64,000 nucleotides of DNA from JBBQLG01 sp964251665 (GTDB lineage: Bacteria > Bacteroidota > Bacteroidia > Cytophagales > Spirosomataceae). Below are positions 17,389 through 25,994 of this stretch, piece by piece. Numbering within the stretch: position 1 is the first letter of the stretch; each line of letters opens with the position of its first letter. Under the pieces are notes generated by a model. That model saw only the letters and a list, made by a program, of their open reading frames with translations. It did not search any database and was not told where the DNA came from. The position numbers and the translations under genes were made by a program. Location: contig CAXUKO010000006.1 of NCBI GenBank assembly GCA_964251665.1, forward strand, positions 62,001-126,000. The letters run 5' to 3'.

Positions 17389-18795
17389 ATGAACGTTCCA
17401 AACCTGTTTTTTGCGCCTATTAGCCGGTTGGCTGGTCTCCTGGTTATAGTCAGTACGGCCCTGCTTACGCAGGGTTGTGGCGGTAATTCCCATACGGCAG
17501 CTGACGCGAAAATCTCGCAGTTCGAGATGGCGGGCTACTGCGATTTTCTGATCGATAAAGCGGGTACATACCACGTCGTTTTTCAGGAAAATCCGGCCAT
17601 CGGCAAGCCCGTATTTATCTACTACAGCAGCTCCACCGACCGGGGAAATAGCTGGAGTAAGCCCGTCAACCTCAGCAACGACGATACCGGCAACGGAGCC
17701 AGCTACGCCCGCATTCTACAGGATGGCACCGGCACGATTTACGCGATCTGGAAACGGTTCGGCAACACGGCGAACCAATATCCGGTGGGCGATGTCACGC
17801 TCGACGGACCGGGCGGCTACGACCTTGGAACGGTTTTTTACAGTGTGCTAGGCGACGGTGCCTGGAGCCAGCCCATCCGCATCAATGAAACCCAGGCAAC
17901 GCAGGCCACCTGGTTCGCTACCGTCACTCCCCAGGGCCAGGTAGCCGTGTTCTGGTCGCAACTGGGACCGGCGGCCATCGAAGCCGGTTCGCTGCGCGGA
18001 TACCGGACGTATTGCGATTACATGCGGTCGGCGGTGCTGACCGGCTCCACGCCCGGCCCGATCTCGGATTATACCAAACCCTGGGCACCTACCCAGCAGT
18101 ATGAACAAATGCCCCAGCAGGGCTACATGAATCTGGACGGCTACGTGGATGCGGCCGGCAAAGCCCATCTGCTCTATGAGCAAAAATTAGCCGATGACAT
18201 ACAACAGGTTATCTATTTCAACGGCCAGACCAGTAGGGTGGTGTACAGCTATCCTAAGTATTCAACCAACAACACGTTCAATAATCCGGCCCGGTTGCTG
18301 GTCGATGAAAAAGGCGTTGACCACGTGATCGTTCTACCCTTAGCCAGCACACTCGAAAGCGAGCAGGTCTGGGATATAAACGTGGCTACCAATCAGAAGA
18401 CCATCATTTTTAATTTTCAGGATAGCGGCTCACACATCAGTGGCTTTCAGGCCAGGCAGGGGCCGGACGGCAAAATGGCGGTGGTGGTCGAGGCTAATCT
18501 GAAAAGTTTGAATAATACAGAAGCCTACGGTTGTTTTTACGAAAACGGTGCCTGGCAATTTGGTGGTCTGACCAAGAACGCATCGAAAGACGATTTCAGG
18601 ATGACGGATGTCAGGCTGGACGACGGCCTGATCGGGTATTTCGCGTCGCTCACTGAATATCGCAGTTCGTTTGCGAGTGTAAGCTGGGGCCCTGATGGCC
18701 GTAAAAGCATGGCCATGACCCTGACCGCCCACTGGGTTGGCAGCACGGTGAGTGTGGACAACCCATCTGTCATATACGTACCTATTGATCAGTAA
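17389..18795 (+). CDS. Lipoprotein with sialidase/BNR-like beta-propeller
   Basis: A 468-residue exported protein. Its N-terminus has a lipoprotein signal (LLVIVSTALLTQGCGG, Cys about residue 30). The remainder looks like a beta-propeller with exo-sialidase-type repeats: FIYYSSSTDRGNSWSKPV is a clear BNR/Asp-box motif (S-x-D-x-G-x-x-W). Repeating DGTGTIYAIW and DAAGKAHLLYE blade segments follow. No catalytic assignment is possible; such proteins are often surface sugar-binding proteins. It lies on the same strand as the DUF3592 and secreted genes and may share their regulation. Confidence 0.7.
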   Translation: MNVPNLFFAPISRLAGLLVIVSTALLTQGCGGNSHTAADAKISQFEMAGYCDFLIDKAGTYHVVFQENPAIGKPVFIYYSSSTDRGNSWSKPVNLSNDDTGNGASYARILQDGTGTIYAIWKRFGNTANQYPVGDVTLDGPGGYDLGTVFYSVLGDGAWSQPIRINETQATQATWFATVTPQGQVAVFWSQLGPAAIEAGSLRGYRTYCDYMRSAVLTGSTPGPISDYTKPWAPTQQYEQMPQQGYMNLDGYVDAAGKAHLLYEQKLADDIQQVIYFNGQTSRVVYSYPKYSTNNTFNNPARLLVDEKGVDHVIVLPLASTLESEQVWDINVATNQKTIIFNFQDSGSHISGFQARQGPDGKMAVVVEANLKSLNNTEAYGCFYENGAWQFGGLTKNASKDDFRMTDVRLDDGLIGYFASLTEYRSSFASVSWGPDGRKSMAMTLTAHWVGSTVSVDNPSVIYVPIDQ

Positions 18796-18896
18796 GTATG
18801 CGCGATAAAATGTCCTCAAAAGTCGTCCTCGGCCAACTGTAGCCAGTCCATTACCACATTGCCAACCTTTACTAATCACCCAATTCCCTATTTTCC

Positions 18897-19415
18897 ATGA
18901 CCACTCGCTTCCCGTTCCCCGCGCTTGTTTACGTCCTGTTTTTTTTCATCGCTGTAACAGGCGCATCGGCCCAGAACTTCCGGGCCACCTACGGCAGCCG
19001 CGGCCCCCGCACCTGTGCTAGCACCAAAGCCCCGGCCAGCGGGCCAATCTCGGCCCAGCAGGCCCTGCAATATTTCATCTGCAGGGCAGAGCACGTTTAC
19101 GGCGATGAACTGTATCTGGTCGGCGATGTACAGCTTCAGATCGGAAAAGGTCGGCCGTTTCAGATCAACAGCGATCGCCTGAGTGAAGCCGATACCGACT
19201 CGCCGGTCTATCCGATCCGGGGTAGTTTCATTCAATATCAGGTACACCCGTTGTCAAAAATCTACCCGAACGATGGGAAAAACTGTACCAGCTACGCCCA
19301 GCGCAATGCCAGCGGTGTCTGTTACCGGACCACTTTCGGCGACTGGAAATGTAGTATGCTTGATACGAGTAACAATAATTCGGACCGGACCATTGGCATT
19401 GCCCCGCCCCAGTAA
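18897..19415 (+). CDS. Small secreted protein of unknown function
   Basis: A 172-residue protein with a signal peptide (VYVLFFFIAVTGASAQN). The mature part has five cysteines (in TCAST, YFICRAEH, NCTSY, VCYRT and KCSML). I cannot match it to a family. Segments QALQYFICRAEHVYGDELYL and VQLQIGKGRPFQI suggest a small beta-rich domain. It ends 36 bp before the convergent histidine kinase stop. It lies inside the two-component locus on the strand of the regulated genes. Confidence 0.6.
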   Translation: MTTRFPFPALVYVLFFFIAVTGASAQNFRATYGSRGPRTCASTKAPASGPISAQQALQYFICRAEHVYGDELYLVGDVQLQIGKGRPFQINSDRLSEADTDSPVYPIRGSFIQYQVHPLSKIYPNDGKNCTSYAQRNASGVCYRTTFGDWKCSMLDTSNNNSDRTIGIAPPQ

Positions 19416-19451
19416 ACAACCAAAACGCATTGCCTGGCTGAATACGGCAAC

Positions 19452-21395
19452 TCAGACCCCCAGCGGAATCGTGACGGAGACGGTGGTTCCGCGACCCGGT
19501 GCGGTATCGATGGCGCAGGTGCCGTGCAGTTCATCGGCCCGGCGCCGGAGGTTGCGCAGGCCGTAGTGGGGCTGGTCGTCGGGTTGGTGGGCCGGGTCAA
19601 AACCAACGCCGTTGTCGGTTACGCTCAGGGTCAGGCTTTCGTTCAGCAACCGGCAGTAAATGGTGATCTGGCTGGCCTGAGCGTGTTTAAAGGCATTATG
19701 AATCGCTTCCTGAACCTGCCGGAACAGGTTCAGGGCCTGCGCCGATGTCAACACCTGACCGACCGGTGCTTCCATATCGAGGCTATAGCGACAACCCGGA
19801 TGCTGTTGCCGCTGGCGATTGATATACTGCTGGAGTTTGACCCGAAAATTGCCCAGCGTAACGGCCGACTGATCGATGGCCCAGACTGTATCGCGCAGAC
19901 TTTGCATGGCTTCGCGGGCGTAGTCGCCGATCAGGATGGCCTCGCGGCCGTTGGTGCCGGGCGCACCAGCATTGGCGGCAATAACCGAAAGCTGTGCCCC
20001 CACGTGGTCGTGCAGGTCGCGGGCAATGCGCTCCTTTTCTTCCTGTAACCGCAGTTGGGCCTGAGCCGCCCGCAGTTCGTCCCGCTGGGCTTTTAGCTGG
20101 GTTTCGAGTAGTTGCTGGCGTTGCCGGGCCGTTTCGACCGCCAGCGATCGCCGTTCGTCGGCAATGCGTTTGTAGCGGTAACTCAGGGCACCAATCAGGA
20201 TAATGAACTCCATCAAACTGGTCAGGGCCGCCCCTTCGCGGCTGATAAACAGGTCGGGAATGAGGTTGCGTTCGCGCAGGAAACCCAGAATTACCTGAAG
20301 TACAGGGGGCGAGATGGCAATCAGGTAGAGCCGGGCGGGACTGGCAGCGGCCGACTCCGGCGCACTGCTCCGACGCAGCGTCAGGTAAATGAGCACCCCC
20401 ACCATCATCAGCATCGACACCATGTAGCAGATCGGTTCCAGCACCCGGACCACCGCTCCCGGCCAGCCCGGCAGGGTAGTTTCGGCCCCATTGCCCAGGA
20501 TCAGGACAATGGCCAGCACCGGCCCCAGCAGGGCCACCCGGTAAAGTCGCCGAAGCCAGCGGTAGTGAATGACAGGCGGCAGAATATAGGTCCGAATAAG
20601 CCAGAATGACACCAGAATAGCCAGGTAAAAACTAACAATCGGAAAATCAATGGCCGATACCGGGCCGTACCAGGGCCGGTTGATCCACGTCAGCAGATAG
20701 CCTTCGTTGCCGATCAGGTACAGCCACGAGGCCAGCACGTACAGCCCGTAGATGACGTAAATCCGGTCGCGCAGGATGGCAAACAAAAACAGACTGAGCA
20801 GCATGATAATCCCCATCATGCCGGAGATACTGTCCCAGAACAGCCGCTGCGTACGGTCGGCAACCACAAAGCCATCGGCCGTGTGCAGCCGCAGGGGAAC
20901 GGTCAGCCGCATTTTGCCGCCAACGGCCCGCAGGTAGAGCCAGGCCGACTGACCGGGAGCAAGCGTAAACCGAAACAGGGGATTCTGATGCGCCAGAGGC
21001 CGGTTTTGCAACGGACTGGTCCAGCTAATGAGTGCGGATTGGGCCAGCACATCGCCCGATGGAGAGACTACATAAAACTGAACTGATTCGAGAAATGGGT
21101 AGTCGATTTCGGCCACCAGTGGCTCGGGATGGGAGGTGGCGTTCACCACGCGGGTGCGCAGCCAGTGGGGTTGGTGCCGGGCGTCGAACTGCGGAATATC
21201 CGTCGAAACGGGGGTAAACACCGCCGATAATTCGAACACCTCGGGGAGCGTACGCTGCCCCGACGGGTCAACCAGATACGTCACATGGTTCCGCGCCGAA
21301 AATGAACCATCAGCGGGTAACGGAGCCTGCGCCCTGACCCAGCCCGTGACCAGCATTAATCCAAAGCATACTTTAATCAATAAGCGTCCCGGCAT
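19452..21395 (-). CDS. 7TMR-DISM sensor histidine kinase (HisKA_3 type)
   Basis: A 647-residue sensor kinase. After a signal peptide (CFGLMLVTGWVRAQ) comes a periplasmic 7TMR-DISMED2-like beta domain (about residues 30-180), then seven hydrophobic helices (about 190-400) and a coiled-coil segment rich in Arg and Gln. The kinase core is of the NarX/DesK type: RIARDLHDHVGAQL carries the phospho-accepting His (about residue 460), and QEAIHNAFKHAQA, DNGVGFDP and GRGTTVSVTIP are the ATP-binding boxes. It diverges from the NarL-type regulator at 21650, its likely partner. DISMED domains are thought to bind extracellular carbohydrates; the ligand is unknown. Confidence 0.9.
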   Translation of the reverse strand: MPGRLLIKVCFGLMLVTGWVRAQAPLPADGSFSARNHVTYLVDPSGQRTLPEVFELSAVFTPVSTDIPQFDARHQPHWLRTRVVNATSHPEPLVAEIDYPFLESVQFYVVSPSGDVLAQSALISWTSPLQNRPLAHQNPLFRFTLAPGQSAWLYLRAVGGKMRLTVPLRLHTADGFVVADRTQRLFWDSISGMMGIIMLLSLFLFAILRDRIYVIYGLYVLASWLYLIGNEGYLLTWINRPWYGPVSAIDFPIVSFYLAILVSFWLIRTYILPPVIHYRWLRRLYRVALLGPVLAIVLILGNGAETTLPGWPGAVVRVLEPICYMVSMLMMVGVLIYLTLRRSSAPESAAASPARLYLIAISPPVLQVILGFLRERNLIPDLFISREGAALTSLMEFIILIGALSYRYKRIADERRSLAVETARQRQQLLETQLKAQRDELRAAQAQLRLQEEKERIARDLHDHVGAQLSVIAANAGAPGTNGREAILIGDYAREAMQSLRDTVWAIDQSAVTLGNFRVKLQQYINRQRQQHPGCRYSLDMEAPVGQVLTSAQALNLFRQVQEAIHNAFKHAQASQITIYCRLLNESLTLSVTDNGVGFDPAHQPDDQPHYGLRNLRRRADELHGTCAIDTAPGRGTTVSVTIPLGV

Positions 21396-21578
21396 GGCAG
21401 CACAAATGACTTCCTGAGTGGTGAGTGAATTGGCTCATAATCTACGGATTAACCACTAAACTATGATACTATTAACCTTTTTTCCGTAGCAGCAGGGACG
21501 GTTCCCGACATACCTCCGGCCCGACCGCGTGTTCATTCCTGCTCCTGAAGACCAGGCGACAGCCACATCCGTCACAAA

Positions 21579-21624
21579 TACGGCAAATGACGTAGGGAGC
21601 GATCCGGCAAAAACCGCACTTTTG
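21579..21624 (+). promoter_or_regulatory. Dyad-controlled promoter, copy 2 (before the response regulator)
   Basis: TACGGCA-AA-TGACGTA (21579-21594, one mismatch in the right arm) is followed after exactly 26 nt by TTTG (21621-21624), again with an A-N-N before it. It lies 25 bp upstream of the response regulator ATG, so the regulator may control its own gene. Confidence 0.7.
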
Positions 21625-21649
21625 TGCTTTAGCCAGTCAACCCGCCCTT

Positions 21650-22318
21650 ATGCCGATCTCCGTCGCCATTGTTGATGATAATACCGCCCTGCTTCATTCG
21701 CTGGTACGCAATCTGGTCCCATTCGCTGAGCTGACGGTGCTGTTTACGGCCACCAATGGGCAACAGGCCGTAGAAATGGCCCGGCAACAGCCACCCGACG
21801 TGATGCTGATGGATATTGACATGCCCATTCTGGACGGCATCCGGGCTACGGCCCTGCTCCACAATCTGCTGCCCCAAACGAAGATCCTGATGCTGACTAT
21901 CTTCGACCGGGACGATAAACTCTTCGACGCCATCAAAGCGGGCGCATCGGGGTATCTGCTCAAGGACGAACCCCCGGCCCGCATTGTAGCCGCCGTGGAA
22001 GAAGCCCTCGATGGCGGCTCGCCCATGTCGCCGGGCATTGCCAGCCGCGCCCTGGCCATGCTGCGCCGACAAACGTTTGCCGATGTCGATAAAGGCCGCA
22101 AACCGGTTCCCTCGCCGGAAAGCTATCGCCTGACCACGCGGGAAATCGAAATTCTGGAACACCTCAGTCTGGGGCTGGCAACGGGGCAAATTGCCGATCA
22201 ATTGTGCATCAGCGACCGCACGGTGCGCAAACACGTCGAAAACATCTACGATAAACTCCATGTACACTCTAAATACGAAGCCATTCAACTGGCGGGTAAA
22301 CACAACTGGTTTACCTGA
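21650..22318 (+). CDS. NarL/FixJ-family response regulator
   Basis: A 222-residue regulator with a receiver domain (residues 1-125) and a LuxR-type DNA-binding helix-turn-helix (about 155-215). The phospho-acceptor is Asp55 in MLMDIDMP, with the acidic pair VDDN near residue 9 and Lys in GYLLKDEPP. The DNA-binding part reads LTTREIEILEHLSLG and ISDRTVRKHVENIYDKL. It diverges from the DISM histidine kinase, its probable partner. Dimeric NarL-type regulators bind short dyads, which fits the dyad seen at the three nearby promoters including its own. Confidence 0.92.
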   Translation: MPISVAIVDDNTALLHSLVRNLVPFAELTVLFTATNGQQAVEMARQQPPDVMLMDIDMPILDGIRATALLHNLLPQTKILMLTIFDRDDKLFDAIKAGASGYLLKDEPPARIVAAVEEALDGGSPMSPGIASRALAMLRRQTFADVDKGRKPVPSPESYRLTTREIEILEHLSLGLATGQIADQLCISDRTVRKHVENIYDKLHVHSKYEAIQLAGKHNWFT

Positions 22319-22349
22319 ACTAACCAACCGGTTGGCATCTGCCCGGCCA

Positions 22350-23270
22350 GTGGTGAGCCGGTGGTGTTTCGGCTTGCTGCTGGCAACGATGGGGCTGTTG
22401 CCGGTACCGGGCCAAACGCAGGACATCCGGGCAACGATGCAATACGGGCGTCGGCTGGGGCTGGCCACCGTTCGGCAGGAGGCCCTGCTCAACGCCAGCC
22501 TGAACGGGTGGACCGCCAGTCAGCAACAGTACGTCCGGCAACAGATTGGGCAGGGCCGCACGATACTGGGGCAGTTTCTACTCCTCGAATCGCTGCTGGC
22601 GGGCGATCAGGCCCCCGCGTTACAGTCGTTTGCCGGCCGCATCAACCCCCTCACCGATGCTCAGATGCTGGAGCAGTGCTCGGTTCGAACCACGCAGCGG
22701 TCGCTCATTCAGCAGTGGCAAAATTCCTGTTCGATTACAGTGGTGCAGACCTTCCTGGCCGACATTTGCCCGCGCTACGCTTACGAACTCCGCACCCAAC
22801 CGGACTACAGCGTAGTCATGCCCAATCAACCCGACGGCATTGCGCAGCAACAGCAGCAACTCCTCCGGCAGTACGGTGGCCAGTGCAGTCCGCGCGGCAC
22901 GGTGAGCGGGGGCGATATTGGCCTGAATGGCCCGCTGAATGATTTCGTCGGCAAAATTCTGCGGGTCAGCTTCGGCGCGGTGGCCGTCAGCCCAAACACC
23001 GACGAGACGTTCGGGGCCGTTCGGGCGCAGTTGGCTGTCGGGTTATGCGTACCGGTTCGGATCAACATCAACCCCGGCGCGGGGCATTTTCTGCTGGTGC
23101 TGGACAGCCGCAGCACCGCGTCCGGCCCGGCGTTTCTGCTTTACGAACCCTTCAACGGCCTGACGGGCTACGTGCTGGAAAGTACGCTGAAACAGGGCAG
23201 TCTGGCTCCGCTCAACACGAGCTGGCAGTTTCAGTTCACGCATTACTACCCCGGCCAGCCGGTTTATTAA
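22350..23270 (+). CDS. Secreted papain-fold cysteine peptidase-like protein
   Basis: About 306 residues from a GTG start at 22350 (or 22353), which gives a clean signal peptide (WCFGLLLATMGLLPVPGQTQ). In-frame ATGs upstream (22191, 22260) lie inside the regulator gene. I do not recognise a named family. A papain-like triad can be proposed: Cys127 in QQWQNSCSITVVQTF (with a nearby Gln for the oxyanion hole), His246 in PGAGHFLLVLD, and Glu266 in FLLYEPFNG. The order Cys, His, acidic residue and the local strand pattern fit C39/papain-like folds. It starts 31 bp after the regulator stop, so it is co-transcribed with the regulator. Confidence 0.6.
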   Translation: MVSRWCFGLLLATMGLLPVPGQTQDIRATMQYGRRLGLATVRQEALLNASLNGWTASQQQYVRQQIGQGRTILGQFLLLESLLAGDQAPALQSFAGRINPLTDAQMLEQCSVRTTQRSLIQQWQNSCSITVVQTFLADICPRYAYELRTQPDYSVVMPNQPDGIAQQQQQLLRQYGGQCSPRGTVSGGDIGLNGPLNDFVGKILRVSFGAVAVSPNTDETFGAVRAQLAVGLCVPVRININPGAGHFLLVLDSRSTASGPAFLLYEPFNGLTGYVLESTLKQGSLAPLNTSWQFQFTHYYPGQPVY

Positions 23271-23304
23271 AATCAGCGGCAAAGGTCGGCGAGGTTCTGA
23301 GAAA

Positions 23305-23350
23305 TACGGCAAATGCCGTAGGGACGGGCGATAGTGGATGGACAACTTTG
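23305..23350 (+). promoter_or_regulatory. Dyad-controlled promoter, copy 3
   Basis: A perfect TACGGCA-AA-TGCCGTA dyad (23305-23320) lies 26 nt before TTTG (23347-23350), which has an A-N-N before it. The spacing equals that of the two other copies. The ATG of the secreted protein gene follows 39 bp after the TTTG. Confidence 0.7.
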
Positions 23351-23389
23351 TGTCGGCAATCAGCCGTAACGTACAAACCACTATTCGGT

Positions 23390-23953
23390 ATGAAAATTAA
23401 TCGTTTCCGGCCCCTGCTGGTCAGTTTACCACTTTTGTTCACCTTGCTCAGCCCCCTGTGCGTTTCGGCGCAATGCCGCGATCCGTGGATCAATCAGGCT
23501 TACCGTGAACTGGGACGTACGCCGGTGGGGCAGGGCGAAGCCGGTGTCTGCAACATCAAACTTTACAACAACGGCACCTGGGGAGCCTATCCCGAATTGA
23601 AAGGATACGTGCAGCAGTTTCTGGCGAGCGGCATTAAAGTCGGCTACGCGATGGTAGACGGAGGTAATTCGGTCATGGCCGTCCGAACGACCGACGGAGT
23701 GGTGGCCATCTCCGGTCTGAACCCAAGTGGCTTTATTGTGTGGCAAAGTACGGGCAATCATCCGAATACCCTTGTTGTAAACAAGCTGCTTTCCGAAGGT
23801 GGTGCTTCGTTAATCTCGCAGGACGGCGGGGGCTTTCAGGGAACGATTAATGCCAACACGCCCGGATTCAGCTTCGGTAACGGCTACACACTACAGAGCG
23901 GAGAGCGGAAACGGGTGAAAACCAGCGGCAACGGTGCAATCGTGATTCGATAA
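23390..23953 (+). CDS. Small secreted protein of unknown function in the dyad regulon
   Basis: A 187-residue exported protein (signal LLVSLPLLFTLLSPLCVSAQ). The mature part opens with CRDPWINQAYRELGRTPVG and has a second Cys in AGVCNIKLYNNGTWG, then glycine-rich strand segments. I find no named family. The ATG at 23390 is the only start that gives a signal peptide; an in-frame reading from 23045 runs through the preceding gene. Its own dyad promoter lies just upstream and a hairpin terminator follows at 23988. It could be an effector, an adhesin or a partner of the peptidase-like neighbour. Confidence 0.65.
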   Translation: MKINRFRPLLVSLPLLFTLLSPLCVSAQCRDPWINQAYRELGRTPVGQGEAGVCNIKLYNNGTWGAYPELKGYVQQFLASGIKVGYAMVDGGNSVMAVRTTDGVVAISGLNPSGFIVWQSTGNHPNTLVVNKLLSEGGASLISQDGGGFQGTINANTPGFSFGNGYTLQSGERKRVKTSGNGAIVIR

Positions 23954-23987
23954 CTGCTATTGTTTGGTATACTAAACTTCCACACCA

Positions 23988-24035
23988 TTTATCAGTCCGG
24001 GTCCCGGCTCAGTGTCGGGCCCCCGGATTGATAAA
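23988..24035. terminator. Hairpin terminator after the secreted protein gene
   Basis: TTTATCAGTCCGGG (23988-24001) pairs with CCCGGATTGATAAA (24022-24035) with one mismatch, and an inner CCCG/CGGG pair closes the loop. It lies between convergent genes. Confidence 0.65.
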
Positions 24036-24071
24036 CCGACTTAGACAAAACAGGGGTTTAACGGCACAAAG

Positions 24072-24097
24072 AAGCCCATCAGAAGTCTAATGGGCTT
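24072..24097. terminator. Short hairpin between convergent genes
   Basis: AAGCCCAT (24072-24079) pairs with ATGGGCTT (24090-24097) around a 10-nt loop. It lies 39 bp after the GntR-type regulator stop on the minus strand and probably terminates that transcript. Confidence 0.55.
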
Positions 24098-24135
24098 ACC
24101 GTAATTACCTTATGATGAATGGTTAGTGTCTGACT

Positions 24136-25224
24136 TTACAGCGATCCGCGTCGAATCATATAAAACGGATTCTTGACCTTGATGCGCTTTTTGTCCAGCA
24201 GCAACGCGGCTGCGGTATGACCCATTGTTTCAAAATCAGTGGTGACGACGGTGATGTTGAGCAGTTCCTTCAAGGTGGTTTCGTTGAAAGAAATGATACC
24301 GATTTCGCGCCCCATCAGGTAGCTCGACTGGCGTACTTTCTTGACTAGTTCGGCGAGGTCCGTTTCTTCCACCACCACATACGCCGTACCGGGGTGCAGG
24401 TGCTCGTCCATCGCATTCTCCCGAACGGCAAATTCTTTGTGGTAATTGACGCAAAAAGACCGGATGCCGCTGACAATCTCGACCGGATAGTTGCCGTCGC
24501 CGGGGAAGATCAGCACCAGCCGGTGGTATTTGTTCAGTAAGTCCTGCGCCGTTTCCAATGCCCCGAAAATGTCCTTGTTGAAATTCTGATGCACCGTGAG
24601 TGGCTCGCTCGTCAGTTCGGGAACGTCCTTGTCGAGCAGCACCAGTTCATGCGCCGGTATCCGTTCCAGTACCTGCTTATAATCGGCCTTGTCGAGGTCC
24701 TGCGTAAAATGGGGCATCACCACGTAATAATTGTACTTGCCCAGATTCTTGTCAATAATCTCCTGAAAGTGGTACGCATTGTAATGATGAATCTGAAGAT
24801 CGACGGTGGCGCGGTCGCCCAGTGCTTTCAGAAAGGCGTAGTAAATAATCTTTTTGTACGAACTGAGCTTATTGAAAATGAGCAGGATTTTGAGCTTGCT
24901 GGCATCACTGGCCTGCACATAATAGCCCTTACCCTGCACCGACGTAATGTAGCCGCGCTCCCGCAGTTCACGGTACGCTTTCTCGACCGTATCCCGCGCC
25001 AGATAATACTCAACGCTCAACTCACTGATGGACGGTAACTGCTGATTGTGCGTCAATACGCCCCGTTCAATGTCGGTGATGACCGACTGAATAATCTGTT
25101 TGTATTTCGGTATTTTATCGGTTGGGTTAAACTGAAGCTGGTACGCCGGAACAACTGAATACCCGTACATATTGACTAAGTTGTAAGGCTGCTGCCGCGT
25201 GTCGGGAAGGGGTTTACTGTTCAT
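24136..25224 (-). CDS. GntR-family regulator with periplasmic-binding-protein-like effector domain
   Basis: A 362-residue transcription regulator. The GntR winged helix occupies about residues 35-105 (KYKQIIQSVITDIERG, LPSISELSVEYYLARDTVEK, GYITSVQGKGYYVQ). A LacI-like effector domain follows (about 110-360), with KILLIFNKLSSYKKIIYYAF and REIGIISFNETTLKELL. Such hybrids in Bacteroidota usually control sugar-use genes in response to a sugar. The start may be 25224 or the internal ATG at 25170, which removes a poorly conserved 18-residue lead. The target is not shown here; deoxysugar genes at 0-12 kb are possible. Confidence 0.85.
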   Translation of the reverse strand: MNSKPLPDTRQQPYNLVNMYGYSVVPAYQLQFNPTDKIPKYKQIIQSVITDIERGVLTHNQQLPSISELSVEYYLARDTVEKAYRELRERGYITSVQGKGYYVQASDASKLKILLIFNKLSSYKKIIYYAFLKALGDRATVDLQIHHYNAYHFQEIIDKNLGKYNYYVVMPHFTQDLDKADYKQVLERIPAHELVLLDKDVPELTSEPLTVHQNFNKDIFGALETAQDLLNKYHRLVLIFPGDGNYPVEIVSGIRSFCVNYHKEFAVRENAMDEHLHPGTAYVVVEETDLAELVKKVRQSSYLMGREIGIISFNETTLKELLNITVVTTDFETMGHTAAALLLDKKRIKVKNPFYMIRRGSL

Positions 25225-25578
25225 AACGGGTCAGATTATTAACGTCTTTAACGAGCAAACAATGGCTTACAGAAAACCATGTCTGCTTACTTCTCATAGG
25301 GCACTACCGGTATACAGTCTAATCAGGAGGGATTTTTTACCTTGTAAGTTTACACATATCGTTAGACGAAACGAAGAAATAACTTCATTTTATTTATGGA
25401 AACGTTCCCGGTAACGATACCAGCAGGGTTTATTGGCCCGCCAGGTGATGCACAGTCAGCTAAACGCAGCGACTCCTGACCGGCTTACGGTAGATAACCC
25501 AGTGCCTGCGTGTATTTTTACGGCAACGTCACTGCCCTCCGCAGGAATCGGTAATACCGGTCAAAATTCATCATTGAT
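25225..25578. other. Intergenic region with two candidate dyads
   Basis: This 354-bp gap separates the divergent GntR-type and ModE-type genes. It holds TGTAA-GT-TTACA (25343-25354) and an imperfect palindrome CGTTCCCGGTAACG (25403-25416). Either could be an operator for the GntR-type regulator, but there is no second copy in the window to support this. No small gene or RNA is apparent. Confidence 0.35.
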
Positions 25579-25917
25579 ATGCAACTCCAAATCAACGGCC
25601 GAATCTGGCTGGAAGCTACTCCCAATGACCGATTCATGGGCATCGGCCGGCTCGAACTGCTTCAGCATATTCAGCAAACCGGCTCCATCAATAAGGCGGC
25701 TAAAGCCATGGATATGTCCTACAAACGAGCCTGGGACCTGGTGCACTCCATGAATACACTGGCTGATACACCGTTGGTCAGTACACAAACCGGCGGTTCC
25801 ACCGGGGGCGGGGCCATCGTTACGGCCGAAGGCGAGAAGTACCTGACGTATTACCGGGGCTTACAGGAGCGGTTTCAGCAGTTCATGGCCGAGGAGTCGG
25901 GGCGGTTGCCTCATTGA
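25579..25917 (+). CDS. Single-domain ModE-like transcription regulator
   Basis: A 112-residue protein that matches the N-terminal DNA-binding domain of ModE. Diagnostic segments are GRLELLQHIQQTGSINKAAK, MSYKRAWDLVHSMNTL and TGGSTGGGAIVTAEGEKYL. In E. coli ModE the same order is followed by two MOP/TOBE molybdate-binding domains, which are absent here. Such short proteins may bind DNA without a ligand domain or sense molybdate with a partner. A ModE-like box lies 46 bp after its stop, in front of a TonB receptor on the same strand, which points to control of that receptor. Confidence 0.85.
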   Translation: MQLQINGRIWLEATPNDRFMGIGRLELLQHIQQTGSINKAAKAMDMSYKRAWDLVHSMNTLADTPLVSTQTGGSTGGGAIVTAEGEKYLTYYRGLQERFQQFMAEESGRLPH

Positions 25918-25963
25918 CACAGACTCAGTTTCTTTGCGTTCTATTTTGCAAAACATAACGAAG

Positions 25964-25987
25964 CGTTATATTTCGGTGGAAATAACG
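25964..25987 (+). promoter_or_regulatory. ModE-like operator upstream of the TonB receptor
   Basis: CGTTATAT (25964-25971) and AATAACG (25981-25987) form a 24-nt imperfect palindrome of the size and half-site type known for ModE boxes. A further ATAACG half-site lies at 25955-25960. The box ends 7 bp before the receptor ATG, so bound regulator would block the transcript. Family knowledge is from memory of the E. coli modABC operator; binding is inferred. Confidence 0.55.
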
Positions 25988-25994
25988 TATTCGT

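Noticed and set aside
24136..25224. The GntR-type regulator as the controller of the TonB receptor next to it.
   Set aside because: A ModE-type gene with its own matching box lies between them and fits better; the GntR-type effector domain suggests a sugar ligand.
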